Assembly: GCA_016719105.1 (NCBI GenBank)
Contig: JADKAQ010000046.1
Span: forward strand, 824,247 to 888,246
Source of the DNA: Gemmatimonadota bacterium
GTDB taxonomy: Bacteria > Gemmatimonadota > Gemmatimonadetes > Gemmatimonadales > Gemmatimonadaceae
Direction: 5' to 3'
DNA: 64,000 bases
A model generated the notes under the pieces. It ran no database searches, had not been told where the DNA came from, and was given only the letters and a program-made list of their open reading frames with translations. The number at the start of each line of letters is the position of its first letter. Position 1 is the stretch's first letter. Below are positions 9,506-17,760 of the stretch, in pieces. Both the position numbers and the translations under genes were made by a program.

Positions 9506-9519
9506 CAGGAGACAACAGC

Positions 9520-9792
9520 ATGTGTTGCGGAAAGAACCGTGCGGCGGCACGGGCCGCCGCCGTGGCCGGCGGAGTGGCCGGGCGTGGCCACGCGGCCACC
9601 GCCGTCGCGCCGGTCCCCCCGTCGGCCACCAGCGAGATCATGTTCGAGTACGTGGGCAACGGGAGCGCGGCGATTCGCGGCCCGGTGAGCGGGCGCGTGT
9701 ACCGCTTTGCCGCCCCCGGTGATCGCGTGCGCGTCGACGCACGCGACCGTCCGGGGCTCTCGTCGATGGCGGCGGTGCGCTGGGTGCGGTAA
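9520..9792 (+). CDS. Small MCCG-start protein of unknown function
   Basis: 90 residues beginning MCCGKNR, with a good ribosome binding site (AGGAGA about 10 bases upstream). An Ala-rich basic N-terminal half is followed by a small beta domain of about 40 residues (MFEYVGNGSAAIRGPVSGRVYRF and DRVRVDARDRPGL, in two parts). I recall short proteins with this N-terminal CC motif and a GPVSGR.YRF core near DUF1360 genes, but no function is known to me. It is the last gene of the Trp-rich/DUF1360 trio. Confidence 0.65.
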   Translation: MCCGKNRAAARAAAVAGGVAGRGHAATAVAPVPPSATSEIMFEYVGNGSAAIRGPVSGRVYRFAAPGDRVRVDARDRPGLSSMAAVRWVR

Positions 9793-9802
9793 CCTTCGCC
9801 CC

Positions 9803-10258
9803 ATGAAGCTCTGGATCGACGCCGACGCCGCACCGCTCGCCGTGAAGGAAGTCTGCTACCGCGCCTCCGAGCGCCTCGCGCTCGCCACCGTCTTCGTGGC
9901 CAACCAGCGGGTGCAGCTTCCCGCGGGCTACCCGCACCTCGAGGCGGTGCGCGTCGACGGCGGCCCCGATGTCGCGGACCGCTACATCGCCGAGCACGCG
10001 CAGGCGGGCGATGTCGCGGTCACCGCCGACATCCCGCTGGCCGCGCTCCTCGTCCCCAAGAAGGTCACGGTCATCGACCCACGCGGCGAGGTCTACACCG
10101 AAGAGATCATCGGCGAGCGGCTCTCGGTGCGGAACTTCATGGACGGCTTGCGCGGGGCGGGGGTGGAGACCGGCGGTCATGGCGCCTACGGCGCGCGCGA
10201 GAAGCAGGCGTTCGCCAACGCACTCGACCGCGCGCTCACCCGGGCGATGCGCAGCTGA
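9803..10258 (+). CDS. YaiI/YqxD (DUF188, UPF0178) family protein
   Basis: 151 residues, full length for the family. It opens with WIDADAAPLAVKEVCYRASE, the typical DUF188 N-terminus with two Asp in a PIN-like fold, followed by VDGGPDVADRYI and the ITADIPLA-type strand (here VTADIPLAALL). It is cytoplasmic. The biochemical role is unproven; a PIN-like nuclease fold has been suggested for the family. It starts 10 bp after the MCCG gene stop and is followed by a strong hairpin. Confidence 0.9.
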   Translation: MKLWIDADAAPLAVKEVCYRASERLALATVFVANQRVQLPAGYPHLEAVRVDGGPDVADRYIAEHAQAGDVAVTADIPLAALLVPKKVTVIDPRGEVYTEEIIGERLSVRNFMDGLRGAGVETGGHGAYGAREKQAFANALDRALTRAMRS

Positions 10259-10292
10259 TACCGGCGGGGGAGCACCGTGCGTGGGAAACGAA

Positions 10293-10326
10293 CGAGGGGC
10301 GCGCCGCACCAGCGGCACGCCCCTCG
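10293..10326. terminator. Bidirectional terminator-like hairpin
   Basis: Arms CGAGGGGCGCGCCGC (10293-10307) and GCGGCACGCCCCTCG (10312-10326) pair over 15 positions with one mismatch around a 4-base loop. It lies between two convergent genes (stops at 10258 and 10344). No clear U-tract, as is common in GC-rich genomes. Confidence 0.7.
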
Positions 10327-10343
10327 CACCGTTCCATCGCGAC

Positions 10344-11399
10344 CTAACGATACCGCTGCATCAGCGCCTCGAGCGCGGCCTTGCCCGGGCAGAGCTTCTC
10401 GTACGGGATGTCGATGAGCGGCGTGGGCACGGTGCGCATCATGTCGTGCATCTCGCGTCCACCATCGTCGACGAAGAGCAGGCCGGTCGCCATTTCCTGG
10501 CGCGCCTGGCAGGCGCGCACATGTGCGTAGGCGTGCTCGCGATCGGTGGGATCGTACTCGGGCGACGTGGACCGCAGGCGCACGCTCCCGCCGTCGTGCA
10601 ACTGCACCACCCGCACCTCTTCGTCGGTCTCGGGAACGGTGATCGCGCGCTGGATCGGGACAAAATCTGCCGAGACGGCCTCCACCGACTGCTCGCGGGT
10701 GAAGGCGTAACTCTTGGTCGACCCTTCGTGGTCGTTGAACGAGACGCAAGGCGAGATCACGTCGACCACGGCGAAGCCACGGTGGGCGATCCCAGCCTTG
10801 AGGATGGGGACGAGCTGCTTCTTGTCGCCCGAGAACGAGCGGGCCACGAAGGTCGCGCCTAACGTCAACGCCAGCAGGACGGGATCGATCGGCGCCTGTT
10901 CGTTCGCCTCCCCCTTCTTGCTCGTCGACCCGATGTCGGCCGACGCCGAGAACTGCCCCTTGGTGAGGCCGTAGACGCCGTTGTTCTCCAGCACGTAGAG
11001 CATGTTGACGTTGCGCCGGATGGCGTGCGACAGCTGCCCCAGCCCAATCGACAGCGAGTCGCCGTCGCCGGAGATGCCGATGTAGGTGAGCGACCGGTTG
11101 GCCGCGGCGGCTCCGCTGGTCACCGACGGCATGCGCCCGTGCACGGAGTTGAAGCCGTGCGACTGCTTCATGAAGTACGCGGTCGTCTTCGACGAGCAGC
11201 CGATTCCGCTCATCTTCCCCACGCGGTGCGGCTCGAGGGCCATTTCCCAGCCGGCCTGGATGAGCGCCGCGGTGACCGAGTCGTGCCCGCACCCGGCACA
11301 CAGCGTCGACATCGCTCCTTCGTAGTCGCGAAGCGTGAGCCCCAGGGCGTTGGTGCGCGAGCTCGGATGCCTGACGGGAGGCTTGGTGATCGACGTCAT
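10344..11399 (-). CDS. 2-oxoacid:ferredoxin oxidoreductase, beta (TPP) subunit
   Basis: 351 residues. It carries CAGCGHD near residue 35 and GCSSKT, where the Fe-S cysteines of this subunit sit, and the thiamine diphosphate signature GDGDSLSIG...ENNGVYGLTKGQ. It oxidatively decarboxylates a 2-oxoacid to the acyl-CoA and passes electrons to ferredoxin or to the partner Fe-S/FAD subunit. The specific substrate (2-oxoglutarate, pyruvate or branched-chain) cannot be read from sequence alone. The start ATG at 11399 overlaps the alpha stop (ATGA), so it is translationally coupled as the last gene of the operon. Confidence 0.92.
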   Translation of the reverse strand: MTSITKPPVRHPSSRTNALGLTLRDYEGAMSTLCAGCGHDSVTAALIQAGWEMALEPHRVGKMSGIGCSSKTTAYFMKQSHGFNSVHGRMPSVTSGAAAANRSLTYIGISGDGDSLSIGLGQLSHAIRRNVNMLYVLENNGVYGLTKGQFSASADIGSTSKKGEANEQAPIDPVLLALTLGATFVARSFSGDKKQLVPILKAGIAHRGFAVVDVISPCVSFNDHEGSTKSYAFTREQSVEAVSADFVPIQRAITVPETDEEVRVVQLHDGGSVRLRSTSPEYDPTDREHAYAHVRACQARQEMATGLLFVDDGGREMHDMMRTVPTPLIDIPYEKLCPGKAALEALMQRYR

Positions 11400-13195
11400 G
11401 CGGGCACTCCGGCTAAGTGGGCGGATACGGCGTCGACGACGACCTTGGCGGTGAGCGGCATGCCCCCGTAGTCGAGCACGGCGTGCATGTCGTCGCGCGG
11501 CACGCCAAGCTCGATGGCCAGCAGTGCGCGCAACTGCGCATCGCGGTTCTGCTCGATCACGAAGACGTGCTCGTGACCGGTGATGAAGTCGTGCACGGCC
11601 TTGGCGAATGGGAATGCTCGGATGCGCATCACGTCCACCGCGATCCCCTGCGTGGCCAGGATGTCGCTCGCCTCGCGCACCGCCGCGTCGCACCCGCCAA
11701 TCATCACCAGCCCCACCTCGGCGCCGTCACGGCGCTGGATGACCGGCGTCGGGAGCGACTCCGCCGCCCCATCGATCTTGCGCTTGAGGCGATCGACCAG
11801 CTCCAGGTATGCGTCCGAGTCCTCGGTGTACGCGGCATGCTTGTCGTGCCCGGAGCCGCGCACGAAGTAGGCCCCCTTCCCGCCCACGCCGGGGAGCGTG
11901 CGGGCCGCAATCCCATCACCGTCCACATCCAGGTAGCGCGAGAACTTCGCGATCTTCGAGAGCGCCTCGGCGTCGAGCACCTTGCCACGATCGGGGCGGT
12001 AGTTGTCGTCCCACTCGAAGCGCTTCACCATCCAGTCGTTCATCCCGATGTCGAGGTCCGAGGCCACGAAGACCGGGGTCTGGAAGCGCTCGGCCAGGTC
12101 GAACGACTGCACCGCCAACTCGAAGCACTCGCGCGGGTTGGCGGGGAAGAGGACGAGGTGCTTGGTGTCGCCGTGCGAGGCGTAGGCCAGCGAGAAGAGG
12201 TCGGCCTGCTGCGTGCGCGTCGGCATCCCGGTGGCCGGGCCGCAGCGCTGCACGTCGAAGAAGACGGCCGGGATGTCGGTGTAGTACGCCAGCCCGATGA
12301 ACTCCTGCATGAGCGAGATCCCGGGCCCCGACGTGTTGGTGAAGGCGCGCGCCCCGGCCCAGCCGGCGCCAATCACGATTCCGGCAGCGGCCAGCTCGTC
12401 TTCGGCCTGCAGGATCGCGTAGTTGTTGAGCCCCGTGTCGGGGTCCACGCGGAACTTCTCGCAGAAGCCCTTGAACGCTTCCATCAGCGCGGTGGCCGGC
12501 GTGATGGGATACCAGGCCCCCACCGTGGCACCTGCGTACAGCGCGCCGAGTGCGCTGGCCGTGTTGCCGTCCATGAGGATGGCATCACCGGTCGCGTCCA
12601 TCTTCTCCAGCCGGAAGGGGAGTGGACAGGCGAAGTTGGCCTTGGCGAAGTCGTAGCCCAGGTGGATCGCGGTGTGGTTGGCGTCGAGCAGGCGCGGCTT
12701 CTTGGCAAACTTCTCGTTGAGCATTTGCCCGACGACGTCCATGTCGATGTCGAGCAGGGCGGCGAGCGCGCCGGCATACGCGATGTTGCGCAGCAGCGTG
12801 CGGTCACGGTCCTTCTCGAACGTCTCCACGCACATCTTGCCGAACGGGATGCCGAGGATGGTGATCCCTTCCCGCACGAGTGCCGGATCCAGCGGCCACG
12901 TCGAGTCGTACAGCAGGTAGCCGCCGGGGCGCACCGCGGCGACGTCCTTGCGGTAGGTCGACGGATTCAACGCGACCACCAGGTCCACCTCCGAGGGGCG
13001 CGCCGTGTAGCCGTCCTTGCTGACCCGGATCTCGTACCAGGTGGGGAGTCCCTGGATGTTCGACGGGAAGATGTTCTTTCCCGTGACCGGGATGCCCATG
13101 CGGAAGATGGCCTGCATCAGGAGCGAGTTGGCGCTCGCCGACCCGGTCCCGTTGACCGTCCCCATCTTGAAGGCGAAGTCGTTGATCCCGCTCAT
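11396..13195 (-). CDS. 2-oxoacid:ferredoxin oxidoreductase, fused gamma-alpha subunit
   Basis: 599 residues. The N-terminal ~190 residues form a gamma domain (GTVNGTGSASANSLLMQAIF and TGKNIFPSNIQGLPTWYEIR). The remainder is the alpha pyrimidine-binding domain plus domain II (GAWYPITPATALMEAF, SGPGISLMQEFIGLAYY). This gamma-alpha fusion is usual for KorA-like enzymes. The gene overlaps the upstream GltD-like gene and the downstream beta gene by ATGA on both sides. It works with the beta subunit as a cytoplasmic 2-oxoacid dehydrogenase of central carbon metabolism. Confidence 0.92.
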   Translation of the reverse strand: MSGINDFAFKMGTVNGTGSASANSLLMQAIFRMGIPVTGKNIFPSNIQGLPTWYEIRVSKDGYTARPSEVDLVVALNPSTYRKDVAAVRPGGYLLYDSTWPLDPALVREGITILGIPFGKMCVETFEKDRDRTLLRNIAYAGALAALLDIDMDVVGQMLNEKFAKKPRLLDANHTAIHLGYDFAKANFACPLPFRLEKMDATGDAILMDGNTASALGALYAGATVGAWYPITPATALMEAFKGFCEKFRVDPDTGLNNYAILQAEDELAAAGIVIGAGWAGARAFTNTSGPGISLMQEFIGLAYYTDIPAVFFDVQRCGPATGMPTRTQQADLFSLAYASHGDTKHLVLFPANPRECFELAVQSFDLAERFQTPVFVASDLDIGMNDWMVKRFEWDDNYRPDRGKVLDAEALSKIAKFSRYLDVDGDGIAARTLPGVGGKGAYFVRGSGHDKHAAYTEDSDAYLELVDRLKRKIDGAAESLPTPVIQRRDGAEVGLVMIGGCDAAVREASDILATQGIAVDVMRIRAFPFAKAVHDFITGHEHVFVIEQNRDAQLRALLAIELGVPRDDMHAVLDYGGMPLTAKVVVDAVSAHLAGVPA

Positions 13196-14973
13196 CGGCT
13201 CACCTGTCCGGCATACGGAAGTTGGAGGTCGAACGTGCGCATGTCCCACGCGGCGGTCGGACAGCGCTCGGCGCAGAGCCCGCAGTGCAGGCAGACGTCC
13301 TCGTCCTTGACCATCACGCGCTTGGTCTGCGGGAGGGCGGCGGAGACGTAGATCTCCTGCGCGGTGTTGAGCGCCGGCGCCGAGAGACGCAGGCGCAGGT
13401 CGTCGATCGGCGTGCTGTTGGTCGTGATCGTGAGGCACGTCGTGGGGCAGACGTCGACACAGGCGTCGCACTCGATGCAGAGCGGCGCGGAAAAGTGCGT
13501 CTGGACGTCGCAGTTGAGGCAACGTTGCACCTCGCCGGCGGCCTGCTCGGGGGTGAAGCCCAGCTCGACCTCGATCCCGATGTTGTGGAAGCGCTGCTCG
13601 AGCGCCTCGTGCTGCATGCGGGCGCGCTTGGCCGTGTCGTAGTCGTTCTCGTACGCCCAGGCGTGCATCCCTACCTTGGCGCTCACCAGCGTCATCCCGA
13701 GCGGCGGGCGCTCGCCCACCGGCTTCCCCTGGCAGTGCAGGTCGATCGAGATGGCGGCCTGGTGACCGTGGGCCACCGCCCAGATGATGTTCTCCGGCCC
13801 CCACGCGGCATCGCCGCCGAAGAAGACGTTCGGGCGCGTGCTCTGGTGCGTAACCTTGTCCACCACGGGCATGTCGCGCGCGTCGAACTCGATCCCGATG
13901 TCGCGCTCGATCCACGGGAAGGCGTTGTCCTGCCCGATGGCGAGGATGACGTCGTCGCAGGGGATGATGACGGTGTCCAGCACGGTGGAGCGCTGCTTGC
14001 CGCTCGCGTCCTCGCTCCATTGCAGCTGCTCGAACTCCATCCCCACCAGCTTGCCATGCTCGATCACGAACCGCTTGGGCGCGTGGTTCTCGATGATCTG
14101 CACGTGCTCTTCCTCGGCGTCCTCGAGCTCCCACGGCGACGCCTTGAAGTGCTTGCGACCGCGCCGGGCGACGACCTTCACGTCGGTGGCCCCGAGGCGC
14201 TTGGCGGTGCGGCAGCAGTCCATCGCCGTGTTCCCCACGCCGATGATCAGCACCCGCTTCCCGATCTCGGTGAGGTGCTCGAAGTGCACGTTGGCCAGCC
14301 AGTCGATCCCGAGGTGGATCTGGTCCTGCGCGTCCCAGCGTCCCGGGAGGTCAAGCTCCTTCCCCTTGGGTGCGCCACTCCCCACGTACACCGCGTCGAA
14401 GCCCTCGGCCAGCAGCGCCTTGAGACTCGTCACCGTCGTCTCGTAGCGCATGTTGGCTCCCATGTCGATGATGTAGCCGCACTCTTCATCGAGCACGCTT
14501 CCCGGGAGTCGGAAGGCGGGGATGTTGATGCGCATCAGCCCGCCCGCCCGCGCATTGCGTTCGACGATGGTGACGTCGTAGCCGAGCGGGAGCAGGTCGT
14601 TGGCGACGGTGAGCGACGACGGCCCGGCCCCGACGCACACCACGCGCTTCCCGTTCTTCTGGGCCGGGGGCTTGGGAAGGCGGTCGCGGATGTCGCCGCG
14701 GAGGTCGGCCGCGACCCGCTTGAGGCGGCAGATGGCCACCGGCTTCTCATCCACGCGTCCGCGCCGGCAGGCGGGCTCGCACGGGCGGTCGCACGTACGG
14801 CCAAGGATGCCCGGAAAGACGTTGGATTGTCGGTTGAGGAGGTACGAGTCGTCGTACCGCCCCTGTGCAATCAGCCGGAGGTAGCCCGGGACGTTGGTGT
14901 GCGCCGGGCAGGCCCACTGGCAGTCGACGACTTTATGGTAGTAGCGAGGATCCGAGACATCTGTCGCGCCCAT
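13192..14973 (-). CDS. GltD-like FAD/NAD(P)H oxidoreductase with ferredoxin domains, electron-transfer subunit of the oxoacid oxidoreductase
   Basis: 593 residues. An N-terminal Cys-rich domain (CQWACPAHTNVPGYL and CDRPCEPACRRG) binds Fe-S. An FAD Rossmann motif VCVGAGPSSLTVA lies near 125, an NAD(P)H motif IIGVGNTAMDCC near 250, and two 4Fe-4S motifs close the protein (CIECDACVDVCP and CLHCGLCAERCP). This is the glutamate-synthase small-subunit fold plus a bacterial ferredoxin. First gene of the operon, coupled by ATGA to the gamma-alpha gene, so it most likely links the oxoacid oxidoreductase to NAD(P)H. The ATG at 14973 is chosen over an upstream TTG at 15006 because an AGGGG-type site precedes it. 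Confidence 0.88.
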   Translation of the reverse strand: MGATDVSDPRYYHKVVDCQWACPAHTNVPGYLRLIAQGRYDDSYLLNRQSNVFPGILGRTCDRPCEPACRRGRVDEKPVAICRLKRVAADLRGDIRDRLPKPPAQKNGKRVVCVGAGPSSLTVANDLLPLGYDVTIVERNARAGGLMRINIPAFRLPGSVLDEECGYIIDMGANMRYETTVTSLKALLAEGFDAVYVGSGAPKGKELDLPGRWDAQDQIHLGIDWLANVHFEHLTEIGKRVLIIGVGNTAMDCCRTAKRLGATDVKVVARRGRKHFKASPWELEDAEEEHVQIIENHAPKRFVIEHGKLVGMEFEQLQWSEDASGKQRSTVLDTVIIPCDDVILAIGQDNAFPWIERDIGIEFDARDMPVVDKVTHQSTRPNVFFGGDAAWGPENIIWAVAHGHQAAISIDLHCQGKPVGERPPLGMTLVSAKVGMHAWAYENDYDTAKRARMQHEALEQRFHNIGIEVELGFTPEQAAGEVQRCLNCDVQTHFSAPLCIECDACVDVCPTTCLTITTNSTPIDDLRLRLSAPALNTAQEIYVSAALPQTKRVMVKDEDVCLHCGLCAERCPTAAWDMRTFDLQLPYAGQVSR

Positions 14974-15530
14974 CTGCGTGTGTCCCCTTGAGGTTGGGTT
15001 CTGCAAGCATGGCGTGGGTTAGCAGGGGGGGCAAGCCCTGACGGCGCCTCACGATGCGGGAAGCCGATCGACGCCCACCACCGCGTCGCTGTCGGCCCGG
15101 TGAAGTCACCTGCTCGGCCCGATGGTCCCCGACACCGATGACGTCGGCGTGGTGATTGCCGCGGCGCCCACTGCGATGCGCGACACGCCAGCGAACGACG
15201 CCGCGATCCACGCGACGACCGACCACTCGTCGGCCGCGAATCGACCGCGCGAGGTCCACGCGTCGGCGGCGCAGACGACACGGTTCGCGACGAGCGATGC
15301 GCGCCACGGCCGAGCATGCTGGCGCGGCGAACCCAGCTGCAACGCATAGACTAAGCGCCGAGTGCAGGGTCGTGGAAAGCCCTGCGCCGGCGCGGATGTT
15401 CGACCGATGCGCGCCGCGTGCACCGCGTGCATGGTGTGGCTGGGTCACGACGCGACAGCTCGGCCGCGCGACCCAGCGTTGGACGCACGGCGGAGCGACG
15501 CGCTCCCCGTGCCCTTCCCGGAGCCTTCCC
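14974..15530. other. Intergenic region, 557 bp, no supported gene
   Basis: This lies between the divergent oxoacid oxidoreductase operon and the unknown 542-aa gene. Frames on both strands are Arg/Ala-rich shadows. It contains one copy (15438-15460) of a 23-bp sequence that recurs with one mismatch at 23080-23102. Nothing else is recognisable. Confidence 0.5.
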
Positions 15531-17159
15531 ATGTCACGAGCACCGCTCGCCGACCTTGTGTCGAAAGGCCATTGGCTGGTCCGCGCCGCCAACGGCGACT
15601 ACCTGGATGTGGAGTACGACGCCAAGACGGGGGCGCCACGCCTCGTCACGGTGCCCATCTACCAGGTGCGCCACGCGTTCCGCATCTCGCAGCTTCACGA
15701 CACGCGCCAGCGAACCTGGAGCGTGCTGGTGGACCCGGTCCCGGTCGCGGGCGTCCCCGACGCTGCCGGCAACGGCGCCGTCGCCGTGAAGGGCAGGGGC
15801 ACGATCGCCGCGCGGTCCACCGCACGTGGTGCAGCTGGCGGGGCAGCCTCGCGGGGCGTGGCGACGCTGCGCGCCCCCGGTCGGGCCAAGCCGTCGGCGC
15901 CGCGACAGGCGTTGCAGCTGCCGATGCAGCTCCGCCATCGCGGGTGCCTCAACTTCGACATCGCGCCGCTCCCGCCGCGCGCCGCCGCCTCGATGCTGCT
16001 GGCGTCGCCTGCACAGTCCACGGCGCAATCCGCGGCACAGTCCGTCGGGGCCGCCGCCCTCGGCGCGCTCCTGGGCGAGCTGCCCATCAAGGCACAGCAG
16101 CTCACGCTCGACATCACCCCCGCGGTCCTCGCCCTCTCCAATAGCGGGGTCGACTACCCCACCTTCGTGGGCGACCAGAAGCACGCCTTCGAGTACCTCG
16201 CGAAGAAGGTCTCCGTCCCCCTGCGGTCGCCCAAGTTCCGGGCCGACATGCTCGTCCCCTTCAAGTGCCCCCCCAACATCCCCGAGAAGGCATGGGAAGC
16301 GGTCACCTCGCAGCTCACCGCGGAGTCAGGGGCGCGTGACACGTGCGACCGCTACTTCACCGCCATGCACACCTTCGTGCAGGACGTCTTCACCGCCAAG
16401 AACGGCGTCGTGGAGACCGTCGGCGGCCTGGTCCAGCTCGACGCCGGCGCATCGTTGCAGCTGGCGATTGGCGGGTGCTTCCACGCCATGGCCTCGGCGG
16501 TGGGCGGGCTGGGCTTCTCCGGCAGTGGGCTGCTGGGCGGCGCGCTCAACGTGGCCTTCGAGGTCATGCTCAAGGACCGCTCGCCCGACGCGCGCGACAT
16601 GGTCGTCGTCATGTCCAAGCTGCGCGACGGACTCTCCGGCACCTACACCGCCACGGTCAAGGCGATCAAGGAGATGCGCGGCGCGGCGATGAACGATTGG
16701 GGAAAGCTTCAGGCGCTACAGGAGATGCTGAAGGGGAGCACCGACGACCTGCAGAAGGCGCAGGACGAAGGCAAGCTGCTCGATGCCGCGTCGCGTGCGC
16801 TCGAGATCGAGATCTGGAAGGCGGTGCTCAAGCTCAAGTGGCACCACGTGACCAGTGCCAACGGCCCGTACTTCCGCCCGCAGTATCGCAAGGAAGACGC
16901 CGCCGCCTACGAGGCCGCGCACCCGAACTACTGGATCAAGTTCTGGCCCACGCACGTCTCGCGCCCGTTCGGCAGCTCGGAGGACGGCTTCCTCGTGGAG
17001 GAGCACTGGCTCGGCTACGGCGACTTCCACGCGCCGGAGGCCGTCCTGTGCGATCGCTTGTTCAAGCAACTGGCCATCCCGCGTGAGGAGGTCTTCACGC
17101 GGGCGGAGTGGGGGCTCGTGCGCGACAGCTACTCGCCGCCGTACTTCCCGGGCTACTGA
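15531..17159 (+). CDS. Hypothetical protein, 542 aa
   Basis: I do not recognise this protein. The ATG at 15531 begins MSRAPLADLV; the frame is open well upstream, but that part is Arg/Ala-rich and unlike protein. There is no signal peptide. Visible parts: an N-terminal domain (GHWLVRAANGDYLDVEYD) that looks like a short sensor or lectin-like strand set, an Ala/Gly/Arg linker at about 85-130, an Ala/Ser/Gln run near 160-175, a Gly-rich hydrophobic segment (VGGLGFSGSGLLGGALNVAF) near 325-345 that could insert into a membrane, a helical stretch at about 385-430, and an aromatic C-terminus ending PPYFPGY. A Gly-rich hydrophobic hairpin inside a soluble protein can indicate a pore-forming or secreted effector protein, but this is speculation. 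Confidence 0.65.
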   Translation: MSRAPLADLVSKGHWLVRAANGDYLDVEYDAKTGAPRLVTVPIYQVRHAFRISQLHDTRQRTWSVLVDPVPVAGVPDAAGNGAVAVKGRGTIAARSTARGAAGGAASRGVATLRAPGRAKPSAPRQALQLPMQLRHRGCLNFDIAPLPPRAAASMLLASPAQSTAQSAAQSVGAAALGALLGELPIKAQQLTLDITPAVLALSNSGVDYPTFVGDQKHAFEYLAKKVSVPLRSPKFRADMLVPFKCPPNIPEKAWEAVTSQLTAESGARDTCDRYFTAMHTFVQDVFTAKNGVVETVGGLVQLDAGASLQLAIGGCFHAMASAVGGLGFSGSGLLGGALNVAFEVMLKDRSPDARDMVVVMSKLRDGLSGTYTATVKAIKEMRGAAMNDWGKLQALQEMLKGSTDDLQKAQDEGKLLDAASRALEIEIWKAVLKLKWHHVTSANGPYFRPQYRKEDAAAYEAAHPNYWIKFWPTHVSRPFGSSEDGFLVEEHWLGYGDFHAPEAVLCDRLFKQLAIPREEVFTRAEWGLVRDSYSPPYFPGY

Positions 17160-17302
17160 GCGGCCCCGCGGTGACCTGACGGTGAGCTGAGCCAAGGGTG
17201 GGGAGGGTGACGCGATTGACGGCGCCCGGTCGCGCGCATTAGGCTGCCGCGACCGGCGCGACCGGCGTCGCCCTCCCCTCCCCTTGCTGGCATCGCACAC
17301 GC

Positions 17303-17755
17303 GTGACCATCCGTTGGCTCCTCGCCGCGTTGCACCTGCTGGCCCTCGGCATCGGCATGGAAAGCGTCTGGGCCCGCGGCCGGGCGTTGCGCCGTCCGCT
17401 CGATGCCGACGGCCTCAAGCGCGTCTTCACGCACGACAACTGGTACGGGATCGCCGCGCTGCTCTGGTACCCCACCGGGATTGCCCGGGCCTTCTTCGGC
17501 TTCGAGAAGGGGACGGGGTACTACCTGCACCAGCCGTTCTTCGTGGCCAAGCTGGCGTTGGTGATCATCGTGGGCGCGGTGGAGATGTGGGTCATGGTCG
17601 TCCTCATCCGCTGGCGCCGCCAACAGCAGCGCGGCGAGGCGATCGATACCCGCCACGCCGCGCTCATGTCGCGCATCTCCGCCTGGGAGACCTTCGCCAT
17701 CATGCTCATCATCTTCCTGGCGACGGCGGTAGCGCGCAACGTCCGCTTCTGGTAG
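17303..17755 (+). CDS. DUF2214 family inner-membrane protein
   Basis: 150 residues starting at GTG with four hydrophobic helices (about 5-20, 45-60, 78-100 and 128-148). The conserved line WYGIAALLWYPTGIARAFFGFEKG matches DUF2214. Function is unknown. Its stop is 5 bp from the convergent stop of the GH130-like gene. Confidence 0.85.
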   Translation: MTIRWLLAALHLLALGIGMESVWARGRALRRPLDADGLKRVFTHDNWYGIAALLWYPTGIARAFFGFEKGTGYYLHQPFFVAKLALVIIVGAVEMWVMVVLIRWRRQQQRGEAIDTRHAALMSRISAWETFAIMLIIFLATAVARNVRFW

Positions 17756-17760
17756 TGCGC

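Noticed and set aside
9206..9792. Prophage remnant suggested by DUF1360 and the MCCG protein.
   Set aside because: No integrase, capsid, terminase or tail gene in the neighbourhood; two small proteins are not enough.
11417..13351. Long plus-strand frame opposite the oxoacid oxidoreductase genes.
   Set aside because: Composition (His/Arg/Val/Gly) is typical of antisense frames in GC-rich DNA, and the opposite strand has clear enzyme motifs.
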